Shown: piece after piece, positions 21,452-34,500 of the stretch | Numbering within the stretch: position 1 is the first letter of the stretch | How the letters are laid out: each line of letters begins with the position of its first letter | NCBI GenBank assembly: GCA_021234155.1 | Contig: JAJEKV010000033.1 | Span: forward strand, 14,699,422-14,763,421 | Length of the DNA stretch: 64,000 nt | Direction of reading: 5' to 3' | DNA from: Isoetes taiwanensis | Taxonomy: Eukaryota > Streptophyta > Lycopodiopsida > Isoetales > Isoetaceae | Position numbers and translations under genes: made by a program | Notes under the pieces: model-generated | Database searches by the model: none | The model's input: only the letters and a program-made list of their open reading frames with translations | Told to the model about the DNA's origin: nothing

Positions 21452-22265
21452 CCTTAGTGCCTCGAGAACCTGCAACCTTCAATGGGCTTATTAAACTCTG
21501 ACGCCGCTTGTTTGTCTCTTAAGATCTTTGCAAAATCTTGCTCTGAAGGGATCTTTACGTGCGAAGGGGTCAAACGACGGCAGACTATTCAAGAGCCCAT
21601 CAAAATGAAGCAGATTCACAAGATACATGATCCACTCTTACAACAAGATTTCCAAGATTTCACCGTGCATTCATCTCTTTGTGCAATAGAGCTTAGTAAG
21701 GAGCTAAGTTGTATTGATCCTAAGAGATGAATGCAAGAGGCATGTGGAAACCTCATTTGTGACCGAGGGGAGGTAACGCTGAAATGTAGCCATTTCGTTT
21801 CGACCATTGTGCTTTGTAGTGAGAACAATGATTCCAACTATAGTGCCCAAGGTAAGTCCTGATGCCATTGAAATATTACACTAGAGCATTGAACATGGAG
21901 AGTGCATATGGGAACTTCGACGGTCTTGCAACCACGCCTCTCTGAATAATGGAGCCTAGAAAGTGACTACACCACATTGATCCAGAGAGGCAGAGAAAGA
22001 AAGATTGGAATTCCAGTTGCTTTCAACTTGAGATACTTAAGATTGTCGATGGCTCGTTCCAGAATTCAGGAGGAATCGTTGACCTTAGTGACTCAAGAAC
22101 ATCTTTCGCCTTCCATGGGCACGAACTCGACACTATTTGTCTCTTCTCGTGCTGCCGAATCTTGCTGTGAAGGGATCTTTGCGAGCGAAGGGGCCAAACC
22201 ATGGCAGACCATTCAAAAGCCCGTGGAAGAGAAGCAAGTTCACAAGATACATGATCCACTCTTGC
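21452..22265. repeat. Diverged internal duplication within the arms
   Basis: About 190 bp at 21452-21645 (GACCTTAGTGCCTCGAG to the CATGATCCACTCTT block) recurs diverged at 22081-22265. The same pair is in arm B at 39981-40167 and 39366-39552, so the duplication predates the arms. Open frames here (SGSCILVNLLHF type) were not identified. Confidence 0.7.
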
Positions 22266-22664
22266 TTCCAACTGCATGCATGTTCAAGTTCAATGACATC
22301 TGTCCCTCGGACATCATGACCTTCTTTGCAATGGGTACCATGGTTCCACCATAGATTCCAAAGGGAAAAAAGCCTGACCAGATGTCTAGATGTCATTGAC
22401 CTAGCACGAAGTTCTAAGGTTATCATGGACCACTGCAGATTCTTTTCTCTTCTCGCACGGAACCATTGTTTTCCAGATACAAGATTTTATGATATTTCAC
22501 ACAATTATGGCATTTCAGAGATTGTGTTAAATTTTTGAAATGCAATAAATTGTGTGAAGTATCATAAATCTTACAAGACTTTGTCGCTAGTTGTTCTTTT
22601 TAGTGGGTGCATATGTGTACAAACAACTAAAGAAACAACTAAGTTCGCATATTACCGCAAAAGC

Positions 22665-24740
22665 TGACATGAAGCACCTGCAGGCCAATATTACTACCAA
22701 TTTATTAACTCTAGAGGAGTTGACCTTTGTGAGCAATCTCCCTTATTTGCTAAACCCTACCAGCGTTTATGGAACAAATAGCAAAAAATTTAGTCAATCT
22801 CGCAGCTGGTTTCATCACTGAAACGATTGCTCATCACTGTTACATCTAGAAAGATCCGCTCGATTCGTTGGATTAGATAGCAAAATTCAAATCAATCCCA
22901 ATTTCCTAAAATGTTGGATGTTGAGATGGCATGTGCCATGTGCGCAAACTTGATGGGATTCCACCTCCCACGTAGTTTCATCTCTTAATGAAGATCACGT
23001 ATCACTCTAGACTTTGTACCCACCACTAAGGACTATGCAACCAGCAAGGATGAAGATCTTGTGTCTCAATAGGTTCATAATATATACCATATATTTTCAA
23101 CCGTATATTATATTTTCTAGCATAGGTGGAAGTTAACTCCAACTATTCATGATGCCAAATGCATGATGCTGTTGGAAGCATTCATCCCCATCTCTGTTGT
23201 TATAAGATACAAATCATTCCCAATTACATTTGTTCAAATCTATGTTAAGAGATACAAATCTATTAACACATCTAAGTTGTAAGATACAAATGGAGCACTC
23301 TTTCCCTTCAAAGCATTGCTTTAAGAATAACATTGTCAAAAGATAGAAAAAATTCTGCCTCCTGTCCCCTTTTCCTATATTCTTCTTCCCAAGCTGAGCT
23401 ATGGTGTTCTAGCAATCCAGTACTGTGAATCCAAAGAAACAACAAAATTTATAAGAATGTGTTCACACACATTCAAGCCAGGCTTCTCCGGAGCTTTTTG
23501 CTCATGCATCTAATGTGGCACCTTTGTAAAAATTTTAAGAATGATAGAATCCTTTACCATGGCAATGAAGTGGAGATAGCACTGTCAAATCCTTCATTGC
23601 AAAGCAAAGGTCATATGGGCTAACAGTGATAATGGATTTTTGAAAGCACCAAGCAATCAAACCAACTTTAACTTGCACCCATGGAGATAATTGATTGATT
23701 TGCTAGTTGGCTGCCATTTTGCTAATTGGCTGCCATTTCACAAGCTAAAAGCAACACTTTAATATATCCATGTAAACTGCCCGCCTCTTGACCTTGAAGA
23801 TGGTTATAAGGTTCTGCCATGCGGTCAACTAACAACATCAAGATGACACGATAGCCACACAAAACATGTTATATTGTTCGCTTGCTTTTAAAGCTCAACA
23901 CATGCTTATCTATAAAGCTACAACAAAACAGAAAATCACACTTTTATATTGTCCCAAAAGCTGCACTGCAACCAGATACTCACCAAGGCCATAAGGCCCT
24001 TTCCATTCATAATTAATCCTGCAATCTTATGAAGCTTGCCTTTCCTGCAATATTGCAAGCTTGGTTTTGTAACCTCTTACCCAACTTCCAAAGCCCTTGC
24101 CATCTGTAATTGATCTGCCATCTCATAGCCTATTTCATCAATCAATGCACAAAACATGTAAGAATAGATATCAAAAGTCATTTTTGCATTCATTGGCAGA
24201 TCGTAACATCATTGTGTCCTTTTGTGTAACGCACCTTGCATCCTAACTAGGGCCTTCCAAAAATATCTGCAAGAAATGACAATTAGGAAAGTGGACACTA
24301 ACAAAAATAAACACCAGAATTCACCCTTCAAACAACGTGTTATTGACAGGGATTTGAAGCGGAGTTCAAAGCTTTGAAGCAGATGAAGCAAAAACACTGC
24401 AAGATCGCGATCTGGCAATAGCCCTTCGAAATTACTCTCATGCGTCACCGTTTGCTTCAAAAAAGTCCGCTAATCGAGTTGAACTTGTCCATAAGAGTAG
24501 CCTTTTCAAGCAAATAGGTTTTAGGGCAAGCATATTCTGGAGGAAGGAATCCGCTACTACGTGGAATCAATTCACCGCTATTGAGCAAAATACGAGTAGT
24601 GCAAGCCTTGCTTTTCTACGGAGACTAGCAAAGCTTAAAGCGGCTAGCTTCTATTCCTTCAATCGGCGTCCGGACCCGCTCTCGCTTCTGAAAAGGATCC
24701 GTATTTATGCTCTTTGAGAAAAGCCGAATTTCTATCTCAA
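22665..24740. other. Spacer sequence without recognised genes
   Basis: AT-rich sequence between arm A and the heat-shock-type promoter. It contains only short open frames, the longest being 83 codons at 24209-24460 on the minus strand, with no family resemblance I can support. Confidence 0.5.
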
Positions 24741-24863
24741 CAAATGTATAGTCACGGCTAAGCTTTCTCAAAATTTTTATCGTAAAATGGGGCGATTGCC
24801 ACGAAATCCTTCGCTACACCGGCTACTATAAACATCGACTTTAACTTCAGCGTGTTCGGCTCC

Positions 24864-24976
24864 TCTATATTTATACCAAGATAGAGGGATCCACATCTCT
24901 CTAGAACCCACAATTGAAGCCTCCAGAACCATCGGGACCTCTAGAAGAACTGGTACGTTCCAGAAGATTCCAGAAA
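24864..24976 (-). promoter_or_regulatory. Heat-shock-type promoter (HSE array plus TATA), minus strand
   Basis: A perfect four-unit heat-shock element lies at 24957-24976: TTC, GAA, TTC and GAA at 24958, 24963, 24968 and 24973, each separated by exactly two bases. More GAA half-units occur at 24903, 24925, 24944 and 24947. On the minus strand these lead into GGTATAAATATAG (24876-24864), the usual layout of plant heat-shock promoters, where trimeric heat-shock factor binds close to the TATA box. Downstream, the first ATG (24835) opens only 25 codons and I recognise no heat-shock protein. This is probably a captured or orphaned promoter fragment. Activity is not shown. Confidence 0.6.
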
Positions 24977-25812
24977 CACTTGCATTTTTCTAAAAAAATT
25001 TGGCGCTTACACATTTGCAATACTAAACATAGAAAACATATACTATATGAGTACATTTAAGCTGCCTTCTTATCGGCCATATTACAATTATATATTAGAT
25101 ATATCTGAAAAAATGTGATTCCGTACAAGGGAAAAAGAAATCTACAATAGTGGTCAATGATCACCTTAGAACTTAAAACTAGAATTAACTTTGAACTAAA
25201 GTGTTAGAGGACGAATCCTAGCAAGCAACTAAGCTCCCATTTTCGAGATTGGTAATCAATCAGAGTGCTTGAAAGCCCATTCACGGCACCTTTAGAAGCA
25301 CCAATATTTCTGCGAGCCTCTATTTCACTGCTTCTCTGAGTAATGACGCTCAACAAGTAATTGAGCAGCATTGACACAGAGAGACAAAGGAAAGGAAGCT
25401 CGGGAAAACTTGATGCTTTCAAAGATTACATAACAAGAGATCCTAGAACTCTCTTGATTATGACCCTAAAAAAAAATAGCCTAGAGCATGCTATAGTCCA
25501 ATTGAATTTTAAAGCTAGGTAACTTATTCGTCTTAATGCATCCCTATGATGTTTTTGTTTAATGTATCTAAAATGCCACTTATAATGAGCCAATAAACTT
25601 ACTGCAGTGGGTACTTTAAATAAATCAAACAGAAAAAAAAACTAGCAAAAGACACACCAGAAGGCTTTGGCTAAGACTTTTTCATATTTGCATGCTAAGT
25701 TATGCATCGAAATATATTTACAATTTGCCTATTCTCAAGGGTCTACTACATACTCGCTTTTGCTTAACTTCATATCCAAGATTTAAGCCCAATATTTGTA
25801 CTAGTCTATCTA
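24977..25812. other. Spacer without recognised genes
   Basis: Holds a 72-codon minus-strand open frame (25204-25422; SVSMLLNYLLSVITQRSSE) with no family I can name; otherwise AT-rich non-coding sequence. Confidence 0.45.
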
Positions 25813-26724
25813 ACTTATTACTTCGTATATTGGGTTTTTTGCTGAGCTTACTAGCTTTTGCCCTAATTTATAATCTTAGCTACAGAGGCGAGTCTTCTTT
25901 AGAGTAAGTAACAAAAAGCATATTGTTGTTTCCTTTTAGCAGAGCATTGAAGTAAATCACTCTGCTGCATATTTCTTCAGGTACCTTATTGCCAGTAATA
26001 TTTTGATATGCTTATATTCTATTGTTGAAGGAGTGCGTATACTTATCAGTGTTGTACAAAAGAAGTTTGTTGCAAATGCTTCTTTGGAGTTCCTAAGCTT
26101 TGTGGGAGATCAGGTGAGATTTTTTGCCTTCAAAGAGCCATTTTGAGGGATCTAGTTCTACTATGCTTTTTAACTACAATGCGCAAATTCGATCTAGCAG
26201 GTGATAGCTTATCTTCTGTTGTCATGTTCTTCCTCTGCTGCTACAAGAGTGGAAGTTTTCTAAAGGCAGCCAAGTGTGGGGAGTATATTCTACTAATAAG
26301 AATAAGTGTAACCCCATTTCTTCAAAACTTCCAACGGAACTAATCAATCTCTCATAGGCATGATTGCCACACATGCCAGAAAAGCCATGTATAGAGTGTT
26401 TCACTTAGATAAGTCGTAGCCTTAATGATGTAATATATGTTTAATTTAAGTGTGCTGATCACAAATATACAATCAGATTCCTGAAAAGACACTATATCAA
26501 CATTATATGCCAACCCAAACAAAGTGCTACTGCAGAGGGTTGCCCTCATATAGAGTTGGTACAAAATGTATTGGGTCAATGTATAAGATAATTCTGCATC
26601 TCAACCACATAGCATAGACACGACAATTAAATGAAACTTATCATGCAATTATTGCTAAATTTGAAATATGTAGGGTAATTGATGTCTATAATAGGTTCCC
26701 GAAACTTTCAACTATTTTCAACTA

Positions 26725-26745
26725 TTTTTTTTTTTTTTTTTTTTT
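26725..26745 (-). repeat. Poly(T) tract, 21 bp (poly(A) on minus strand)
   Basis: Preceded by TTCAACTATT twice and followed by AAATTAAGAG. On the minus strand it looks like the poly(A) end of a retroposed sequence with a nearby direct repeat. The tandem copy has 27 Ts (29579-29605). Confidence 0.5.
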
Positions 26746-27454
26746 AAATTAAGAGTTGGTTTTATCATTAATTATGAAATCTCAAAATACATAGCAAAGG
26801 TATGCTTTTAGGAAAAGCATATCAAAAATATATAGTCAAATCCAGCAAGTGATAATAGAAAGTAAAATAGATTCTGCACACTGAGTAAGAAGGTCGATCA
26901 GCAATCAGCAGCCATCCTTAAAAGGATGAATTGGTAGAAGATAAGAATTAAGAAGCTTTTCTGGAACTGAACCGATTTCCCGAAGCAGAACAAGCTTGCT
27001 AAAGGTTCCGGAAAAATGATGAACCTGCCAAAAAGTAATCCACCCAAAGAGTAAACCAGACCTAAATTAGATAAAAGCCAGAATATGCTTCTTAGAGAGA
27101 TGGCCAAAAGGAAAGGGAATTCAACAATGATCAGAGAAGTATGAGTTGAAATAGGCATTAAAGGCATCGGTGGAGCCAAAGAAGTATTGATCAAGGGGCC
27201 AATTATTGTGGTAACAGAGTCGAAACATGTCCTTGTCCTCCAAGAGAATCAGCAATGATCCATATAGATCAGCCAGTAGCTTATGACTGTAGTATAGTGT
27301 TCTGTATCTTGATAGTTGAGCCTCTGTGAGAATGAGATTATTGGCTGAAAGAAATTTCCACAAGCAATGGATCTGGACAACCTCCCTGCAAAATATACTT
27401 GCCCACATATCTTCACTCTCCTTCTTGTACCTCATATGTCCTCTTTTCATCAGA

Positions 27455-27745
27455 AACATCAAATGTACCTGGTTTCCACCTCTCTGGTATTCTAGTTGCA
27501 TATAACGCTGCCCCAAGGTCATAAACAATTAAACAATAGTTGTAATCACCACAGGCTCATCCCCATACATAACCAGTTTATGCAAACACAGAAGAGACCC
27601 CTAACACGCCCATTCCGAAAGATAACAAGCTCTGAAAGTGCTCTGAAAGTCCAATAGTGCGATGACTGAAAAAATGGGAGCAAAGAAATAAGGATAGCTG
27701 CAAGCCCCATAACAGTTGTTATCAGATACAAATTTCTCCAAAATT
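27455..27745 (-). pseudogene. HHP / adiponectin-receptor-like (heptahelical) gene fragment, unit 1
   Basis: Minus-strand reading frames give NLYLITTVMGLAAILISLLPFFQ, in part [21 protein letters not shown] and [21 protein letters not shown]. This matches the last transmembrane helices of plant heptahelical HHP proteins (haemolysin-III/PAQR family), membrane proteins linked to hormone and stress signalling. The frame changes at least twice and stops occur, and the conserved GHSHQ motif that should follow the FDV region is absent because unrelated sequence ([13 protein letters not shown]) follows. It is therefore a truncated fragment. Confidence 0.7.
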
Positions 27746-28668
27746 TCTCCAAGCTGAGCTGCACATAAAAAGAAATGTTGAGAGGTGGCTGAGAGTGAAG
27801 CATCATGTGTGTTATGATAGAAAAACTTAATAATGTGTGGCATGGTATCCATGGCATAGCCGAGTTTTATCTTAACATCTTGTTTTTGTTATACTTAAAA
27901 AGGTTAATTTCGACATGACCATATGACTCCCATTTTAGAAAAGTTTGCAGAGAAAAGACCTTGTAACAGTGGAAGTTCCTCCCTCCGCCTATATGGACCA
28001 CTTGGATCTTGCAATTTCGAACAATTTTATAGCTGCAGATCTTCACATGCATGGTTTTTTCTTCCACCTGCCTCTGCCTTTTGTTTTGTGTGTGCTTTGT
28101 TAAAGCACCATATGCGCCAACACTAATACTTGGTGGCTTGAAAGTTCTTTTCTTTGTCTTCCGTGCCTAGATGGGCCATTACCAATGTGCACATCATCCG
28201 ATGTGTCTACCGCCTATTCTCATCAGCAAGATACCTAATATATGTAGAATGCAAGCTAGATGCGACAAAATCAATGCCATTATTCCCTTCAAACCAAGAG
28301 TTATGGATGGGCACTAGCGAGGCATTGTATAGGACAAACGAAAGAAGTTTAATAGATTTTGAGGAAGAAACATTGACAAATTACTCAGCAAGGATGGCAG
28401 TTCATGCATATCAAAGTATGACTAACTGGGTAGGTTATAGCATTCATTACCTCTTTGAATAAACACATTCACAACATGTGTTTCAGAATCCTCCTGCAAA
28501 TATCGGCCCTCTTGCAAACCAAATGGCAAACGCTCTTGCAATCTAGGGTTTCAATCTCTATAAACCAAGAGCGTATTTCGTCTGCTCTGATTCCAATCTG
28601 CAAGATATTTCACAAGTACCTGGAAAGATCGCTCTAGCTGCAAACCTCTCTGAGATAAAGTACTTCGT

Positions 28669-31525
28669 ACTTATTACTTCGTATATTGGGTTTTTTGCTG
28701 AGCTTACTAGCTTTTGCCCTAATTTATAATCTTAGCTACAGAGGCGAGTCTTCTTTAGAGTAAGTAACAAAAAGCATATTGTTGTTTCCTTTTAGCAGAG
28801 CATTGAAGTAAATCACTCTGCTGCATATTTCTTCAGGTACCTTATTGCCAGTAATATTTTGATATGCTTATATTCTATTGTTGAAGGAGTGCGTATACTT
28901 ATCAGTGTTGTACAAAAGAAGTTTGTTGCAAATGCTTCTTTGGAGTTCCTAAGCTTTGTGGGAGATCAGGTGAGATTTTTTGCCTTCAAAGAGCCATTTT
29001 GAGGGATCTAGTTCTACTATGCTTTTTAACTACAATGCTAAATTGATCTAGCGGTGATAGCTTATCTTCTGTTGTCATGTTCTTCCCTCCTCGCTACAAG
29101 AGTGGAAGTTTTCTAAAGGCAGCCAAATTGTGGGGAGTATATTCTACTAATAAGAATAAGTGTAACCCCATTTCTTCAAAACTTCCAACGGAACTAATCA
29201 ATCTCTCATAGGCATGATTGCCACACATGCCAGAAAAGCCATGTATAGAGTGTTTCACTTAGATAAGTCGTAGCCTTAATGATGTAATATATGTTTAATT
29301 TAAGTGTGCTGATCACAAATATACAATCAGATTCCTGAAAAGACACTATATCAACATTATATGCCAACCCAAACAAAGTGCTACTGCAGAGGGTTGCCCT
29401 CATATAGAGTTGGTACAAAATGTATTGGGTCAATGTATAAGATAATTCTGCATCTCAACCACATAGCATAGACACGACAATTAAATGAAACTTATCATGC
29501 AATTATTGCTAAATTTGAAATATGTAGGGTAATTGATGTCTATAATAGGTTCCCGAAACTTTCAACTATTTTCAACTATTTTTTTTTTTTTTTTTTTTTT
29601 TTTTTGAAAGTAAGAGTTGGTTTTATCATTAATTATGAAATCTCAAAATACATAGCAAAGGTATGCTTTTAGGAAAAGCATATCAAAAATATATAGTCAA
29701 ATCCAGCAAGTGATAATAGAAAGTAAAATAGATTCTCGCATTAATCGAGTAAGAAGGTCGATCAAGCAATCGTGACCATCCTTAAAAGGATGAATTGGTA
29801 GAAGATAAGAATTAAGAAGCTTTTCCGAACTCGAACCGATTTCCAAGAGAACAAGCTTGCTAAAGGTTAGGAAAAATGATGAACCCGCCAAAAAGTAATC
29901 CACCCAAAGAGTAAAACCAGACCTAAATTAGATAAAAGTTTTAATATGCTTCTTAGAGAGATGGCCAAAAGGAAAGGGAATTCAACAATGATCAGAGAAG
30001 TATGAGTTGAAATAGGCATTAAAGGCATCGGTGGAGCCAAAGAAGTATTGATCAAGGGGCCAATTATTGTGGTAACAGAGTCGAAACATGTCCTTGTCCT
30101 CCAAGAGAATCAGCAATGATCCATATAGATCAGCCAGTAGCTTATGACTGTAGTATAGTGTTCTGTATCTTGATAGTTGAGCCTCTGTGAGAATGAGATT
30201 ATTGGCTGAAAGAAATTTCCACAAGCAATGGATCTGGACAACCTCCCTGCAAAATATACTTGCCCACATATCTTCACTCTCCTTCTTGTACCTCATATGT
30301 CCTCTTTTCATCAGAAACATCAAATGTACCTGGTTTCCACCTCTCCGTATTCTAGTTGCATATAACGCTGCCCCAAGGTCATAAACAATTAAACAATAGT
30401 TGTAATCACCACAGAGCTCATCCCCATACATAACCGGTTTATGCAAACACGAAGAGACCCCTAACACGCCCATTCCAAAGATAACAAGCTCGAAAGTGCT
30501 CTCAAAGTCCAATAGTGCGATGACGAAAAAATGGGAGCAAAGAAATAAGGATAGCCGCAAGCCCCATAACAGCTTGTTATCGATACAAATTTCTCCAAAA
30601 TTTCTCCAAGCTGAAATGCACATAAAAAGAAATGTTGAGAGGTGGTCGAGAGTGAAGCATCATGTGTGTTATGATAGAAAAACTTAATAATGTGTGGCAT
30701 GGTATCCATGGCATAGCCGAAGTTTTATCTTAACATCTTGTTTTTGTTATACTTAAAAAGGTTAATTTCGACATGACCATATGACTCCCATTTTAGAAAA
30801 GTTTGCAGAGAAAAGACCTTGTAACAGGGGAAGTTCCTCCCTCTGCCTATATGGACCACTTGGATCTTGCAATTTCGAACAATTTTATAGGCTGCTGCAG
30901 ATCTTCACATGCATGGTTTTTCTTCCAATCGCTGTCTTTTTTTTTGTGTGTGCTTTGTTAAAGCACCATATAAATCAACACTAATACTTGGTGGCTTGAA
31001 AGTTCTTTTCTTGTCTTCCGTGCCTAGATGGGCCATTACCAACAGGCACATCATCCGATGTGTCTACCAGCTATTCTCATCGACAAGATACCTAATATAT
31101 GTAGAATGCAACTAGATGCGACAAAATCAATGCCATTATTCCCTTCAAACCAAGAGTTATGGATGGGCACTAGCCCGGGCATTGTATAGGACAAACGAAA
31201 GAAGCGAATAGATTTTGAGGAAGAAACATTGACAAATTACTCAAAGAAGGATGGCGGTTCATGCATATCAAAGTATGACTAACTGGGTAGGTTATAGCAT
31301 TCATTACCTCTTTGAATAAACACATTCACAACATGTGTTTTGAGAATCCTCCCCGCAAATATCGGCCCTCTTGCAAACCAAATGGCAAACGCTCTTGCAA
31401 TCTAGGGTTTCAATCTCTATAAACCAAGAGCGTATTCGCCCCGCTTCCCGATTCCAATCTGCAAGATATTTCACAAGTACCGGAAAGATCGCTCTAGCTG
31501 CAAACCTCTCTCGAGATAAAGTACT
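28669..31525 (+). repeat. Tandem duplication, unit 2
   Basis: Direct repeat of 25813-28663. Differences are patchy and mostly alter CTG/CAG: AGCAGG to AGCGG (26198 versus 29052), GACTGAA to GACGAA (27665 versus 30523), CACAGAAG to CACGAAG (27585 versus 30449), ACCTGGAA to ACCGGAA (28618 versus 31478). Confidence 0.93.
30318..30600 (-). pseudogene. HHP / adiponectin-receptor-like gene fragment, unit 2
   Basis: Second copy of the fragment at 27455-27745. Part of it is open in one longer frame (LVIFGMGVLGVSSCLHKPV, then [11 protein letters not shown]). It ends at the same point as unit 1, before the family's GHSHQ motif, so truncation preceded the tandem duplication. Confidence 0.68.
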
Positions 31526-34500
31526 AGAGAAGATCATAAATTGAATCCTTTCTAAGCCTAAAACGTTACTTTTCACAAATACACCAGCTAAACCCATGGC
31601 TCCCCAACCCGATAATATCGTTAAGGTTTAATGTAAATTATCTAATAGAAACATAAAAAAGATAGCATTCACAAAACAAGACAAATGACATGTTAGATGT
31701 ATCATGGATTTACCTGCTTCAGTGTCGCAAATATGGTGGACTTGCATGCTTCTAAAGAATGGGTTTTGTATGTTTCATCTCAGTAAGCTGCAATGCTGCA
31801 TATTTCATATGAAGAAAATAAAGAAACAAAAAGCCATGCAATTTAGAGCATAGTAAGGTTTAAGCCCTTCTCAGGTTTGCAAAATCGAGAGTAAAATACC
31901 TGGTTTAAATCAAAGGAGAAGCTCTTCAAGAGTAAAGAACCAACTTGGAAGCAAGATAATATAAAGATCCCACCGAAATGCTGATCCAAGTTCATCCTAC
32001 AATCTTTGCATCAGAGATAGCAAAGCAACTAAAAGACAACAAATGATTTCAAAATCTTGACTTGCATGATGTTTACACTTCTGATCTGATAATGCAGATA
32101 TAAGGGTCCACTTCCAAAGCCCTGCAGAGTCCATGTGTGCAATTGTATGCTTGTGAAATTTGTTCTTGGGTTTGCTGCAAAATGAATTGCCGACTTTTGC
32201 CGTTCCTCGAGATCAATAGGGCTCATTGTAGAAATTCTCCGCCAATGCATCGAATGAGGAAATTTAAAACAACTACCCGAATCGTGAGGTGCAACAAGAC
32301 TAGTCCTTAGAATCTTTGAGACAACAATCGTGTCGCTAGCCAACATTTCCTTACATTGCTAATCCTATATAAATTCTTCAAGCTATGATTTTCTTGGCCT
32401 CGGTGACAAAAATTTGCTTGCATTTCACAAGGAAATTTGCTTGCATGGTCAAAGCCACATCCCACGCCTCAGATCGGATCGGGACTTGTGACTCACGGAC
32501 AAACCCTTGGAATCAAAAATAATACTGTTTAGCCCAAAACCAAAGGTCATTTGTGTTCCAAGAAAATCGGTATTTGTTTCAAAATGGGTCCAGAATAACC
32601 ACCATTCTGTCTTAAATGAATGCATATTCAAGCAAGAGCTCGATCATATTTAGCAATGCCACAAATTACCTCCTTCAAAAGAAACATTCGCCCATTTCTA
32701 GATGATCCACTAAACCACACCTCAAAATGCATCAAATATTTGTTGACCAAACGGGGCTCCTACCGAGGCACGCATGTAGCAAATCGGTCAAGAACTTCCC
32801 GGCGGTGAAATCCCGATTAGATGAAATCACGGAGGAAAAAATCTTGTTGTTCTAAACTCCCGATCAAATGAAAGATTGCACCGACTTATCAAATGCCGAT
32901 GCTCAAGAATCCCTCGAAGAGAAAAGAAAAGAAAAGTAAGATCCCGAAGAATCTTACGATGCTTTGGTACAACAATTTGCATGGGTTCCGAGATGGCCAA
33001 GAAGGAAGCTGTTACCAAGCTCGGGGCTTTTATTAAAAGTAGATGAAACCAAGAGAATGGCAATCGCTGACCCGAAGCCATTCCCATGCTTATACTGACT
33101 TCTTAACTCGATGATTTCAAGTCCAGGAGAATGCAATTGCATGTCTGCTTAATATATGCCTTCATGATAAAAACAAGAGGGCAATTATGGATATTCCGAA
33201 ACTCGGATAATATTAGCAAGGTCTTAAATGCAGGCTTGACTATAGCCAAAACAAACAGTCTTCTTGCCGCAACACTTTTAGCCTTATGTCAATAAAGGAG
33301 TATAGGGATACAAAGGTGAGAATGATGCAGCTTATACCCGGCTTTCTCGATTGCTAGAGGATAGTGCTTTTCAGTCTAAAAAGATTCTCTAGAGGGTCTT
33401 TTTCATCTTTCCTCATCCGATATGAATAAGTTACTGGTTCAGGCGGGTGCAGTTTGCAAACCGCTATCGATAATTCATGATAGAAGGGCCGCTTGAACAT
33501 TCAAAGAATGGAAGGTTGGTTCAGGATATATTGGCAGATTAAGTATGATGGGTAAATATCAAGAAGGGCATTGAAAATAAGTCGGCGGTGTGCAATTCCC
33601 CTCCTAGTTGAAAACTCGAACCCACGCAGACAATGAGAAGCCGCGGAAAATGCAACTGCCGTGTTTAAATTTGTGCCGCATGTGGTCGGGCAATGGTAGA
33701 GGAAGTTGTTAATTGCAACTCATGTATGTCAGCACTGCACTTGTGTCTTCGTGTTTCAGACGCAAGCCGCCGGAAGGTCGGGTGCTTTGCTTCAGATCTT
33801 GATGGTAAATGAAAGATGCGTGTGAAGGAGGAACGAAGAATTTCGCCAAAGACATTGTTACATATCTGTTTGGATGGTCTTCTTGGGACTAAAATATGAT
33901 GTCACTTTATGTAAAGAGGATGAGTGTCAAATACAAAATTGCCAATCAAGGTTTGATCATGATGATTTGTGGCCATTTTGATGGTATCACATGGTTTGCC
34001 ATGACTTTTAGGCCTGCCATCAAAATTCTAATCTCAAAGGTTTGTCGACTTCGCAAAATAAAAAGGAAGCTTGCTTTCTATGGTCGCTATCTCTCTTTTC
34101 TTTGGAAGAATGGTTTTAGCTAACTTCCCCGCTGGCTAATGCCCATATTCAACTCTAGTTGCTTTGAAATCTATTTACCAACAGATCCGAGGGCGGTTTG
34201 CTCAAGCTTTTAGCGGTGTAAGTATGTTCGGAGGTTCCTTCTTGGATAATCTCACCATGTAGCTTCTTTACTAAATATTGGCTTTCTAAAAGCCATTCGG
34301 GTGGACATCCAACCATTGAACATTAACTTTACCGAACTCTATCCTGTTGCCTAAATGTTGTCCTCTTAGAAGAATTCTTGTATCTGTTTTTGATCATGCA
34401 CCGGTTGACATATCAAACTCAACACGCTATCTTTTGGTGTCCCCTAGTCTATGATAATCGAGAATGAGTGCCTGGTAATCGGAGAAACCTCCTTTGGCTT

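Larger units (their letters stand above)
12957..22664 (+). repeat. Arm A of a giant inverted repeat
   Basis: The whole stretch reappears, reverse-complemented, at 38948-47425 (arm B), and a large part of it again at 47646-63013 (copy C, same orientation as B). Collinear landmarks include the 42-bp palindrome (13367 versus 46966), unknown exon-like ORFs (13.7 and 14.5 kb versus 46.6 and 45.6 kb), a Pro/His-rich region (15.7 versus 44.5 kb), a CCATGG minisatellite (17.95 versus 42.37 kb) and the block ending GCGGTAA (22.66 versus 38.95 kb). A is longer than B mainly because it retains ~660 bp at 18014-18680 that B lacks, and has ~330 bp extra at 20455-20785. No transposase and no terminal motif were recognised, so the repeat may be a segmental duplication rather than an element. 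Confidence 0.92.
25813..28663 (+). repeat. Tandem duplication, unit 1 (about 2.85 kb)
   Basis: From ACTTATTACTTCG to GAGATAAAGTACT. The same sequence repeats head to tail at 28669-31525, with a few bases of AGTACT-type microhomology at the junction. Long stretches are identical (for example 26346-26724 versus 29200-29578), while other stretches differ densely at CTG/CAG sites. Contents: a poly(T) tract, an HHP gene fragment on the minus strand and several unassigned short ORFs. Confidence 0.93.

Noticed and set aside
24758-24835. 25-codon ORF after the heat-shock promoter as an HSP N-terminus
   Set aside because: Too short and not similar to any HSP start that I know.
26700-27440. LINE 3' end next to the poly(T) tract
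   Set aside because: Only the A-rich tail and a short direct repeat suggest it; no reverse transcriptase or endonuclease motif was found.
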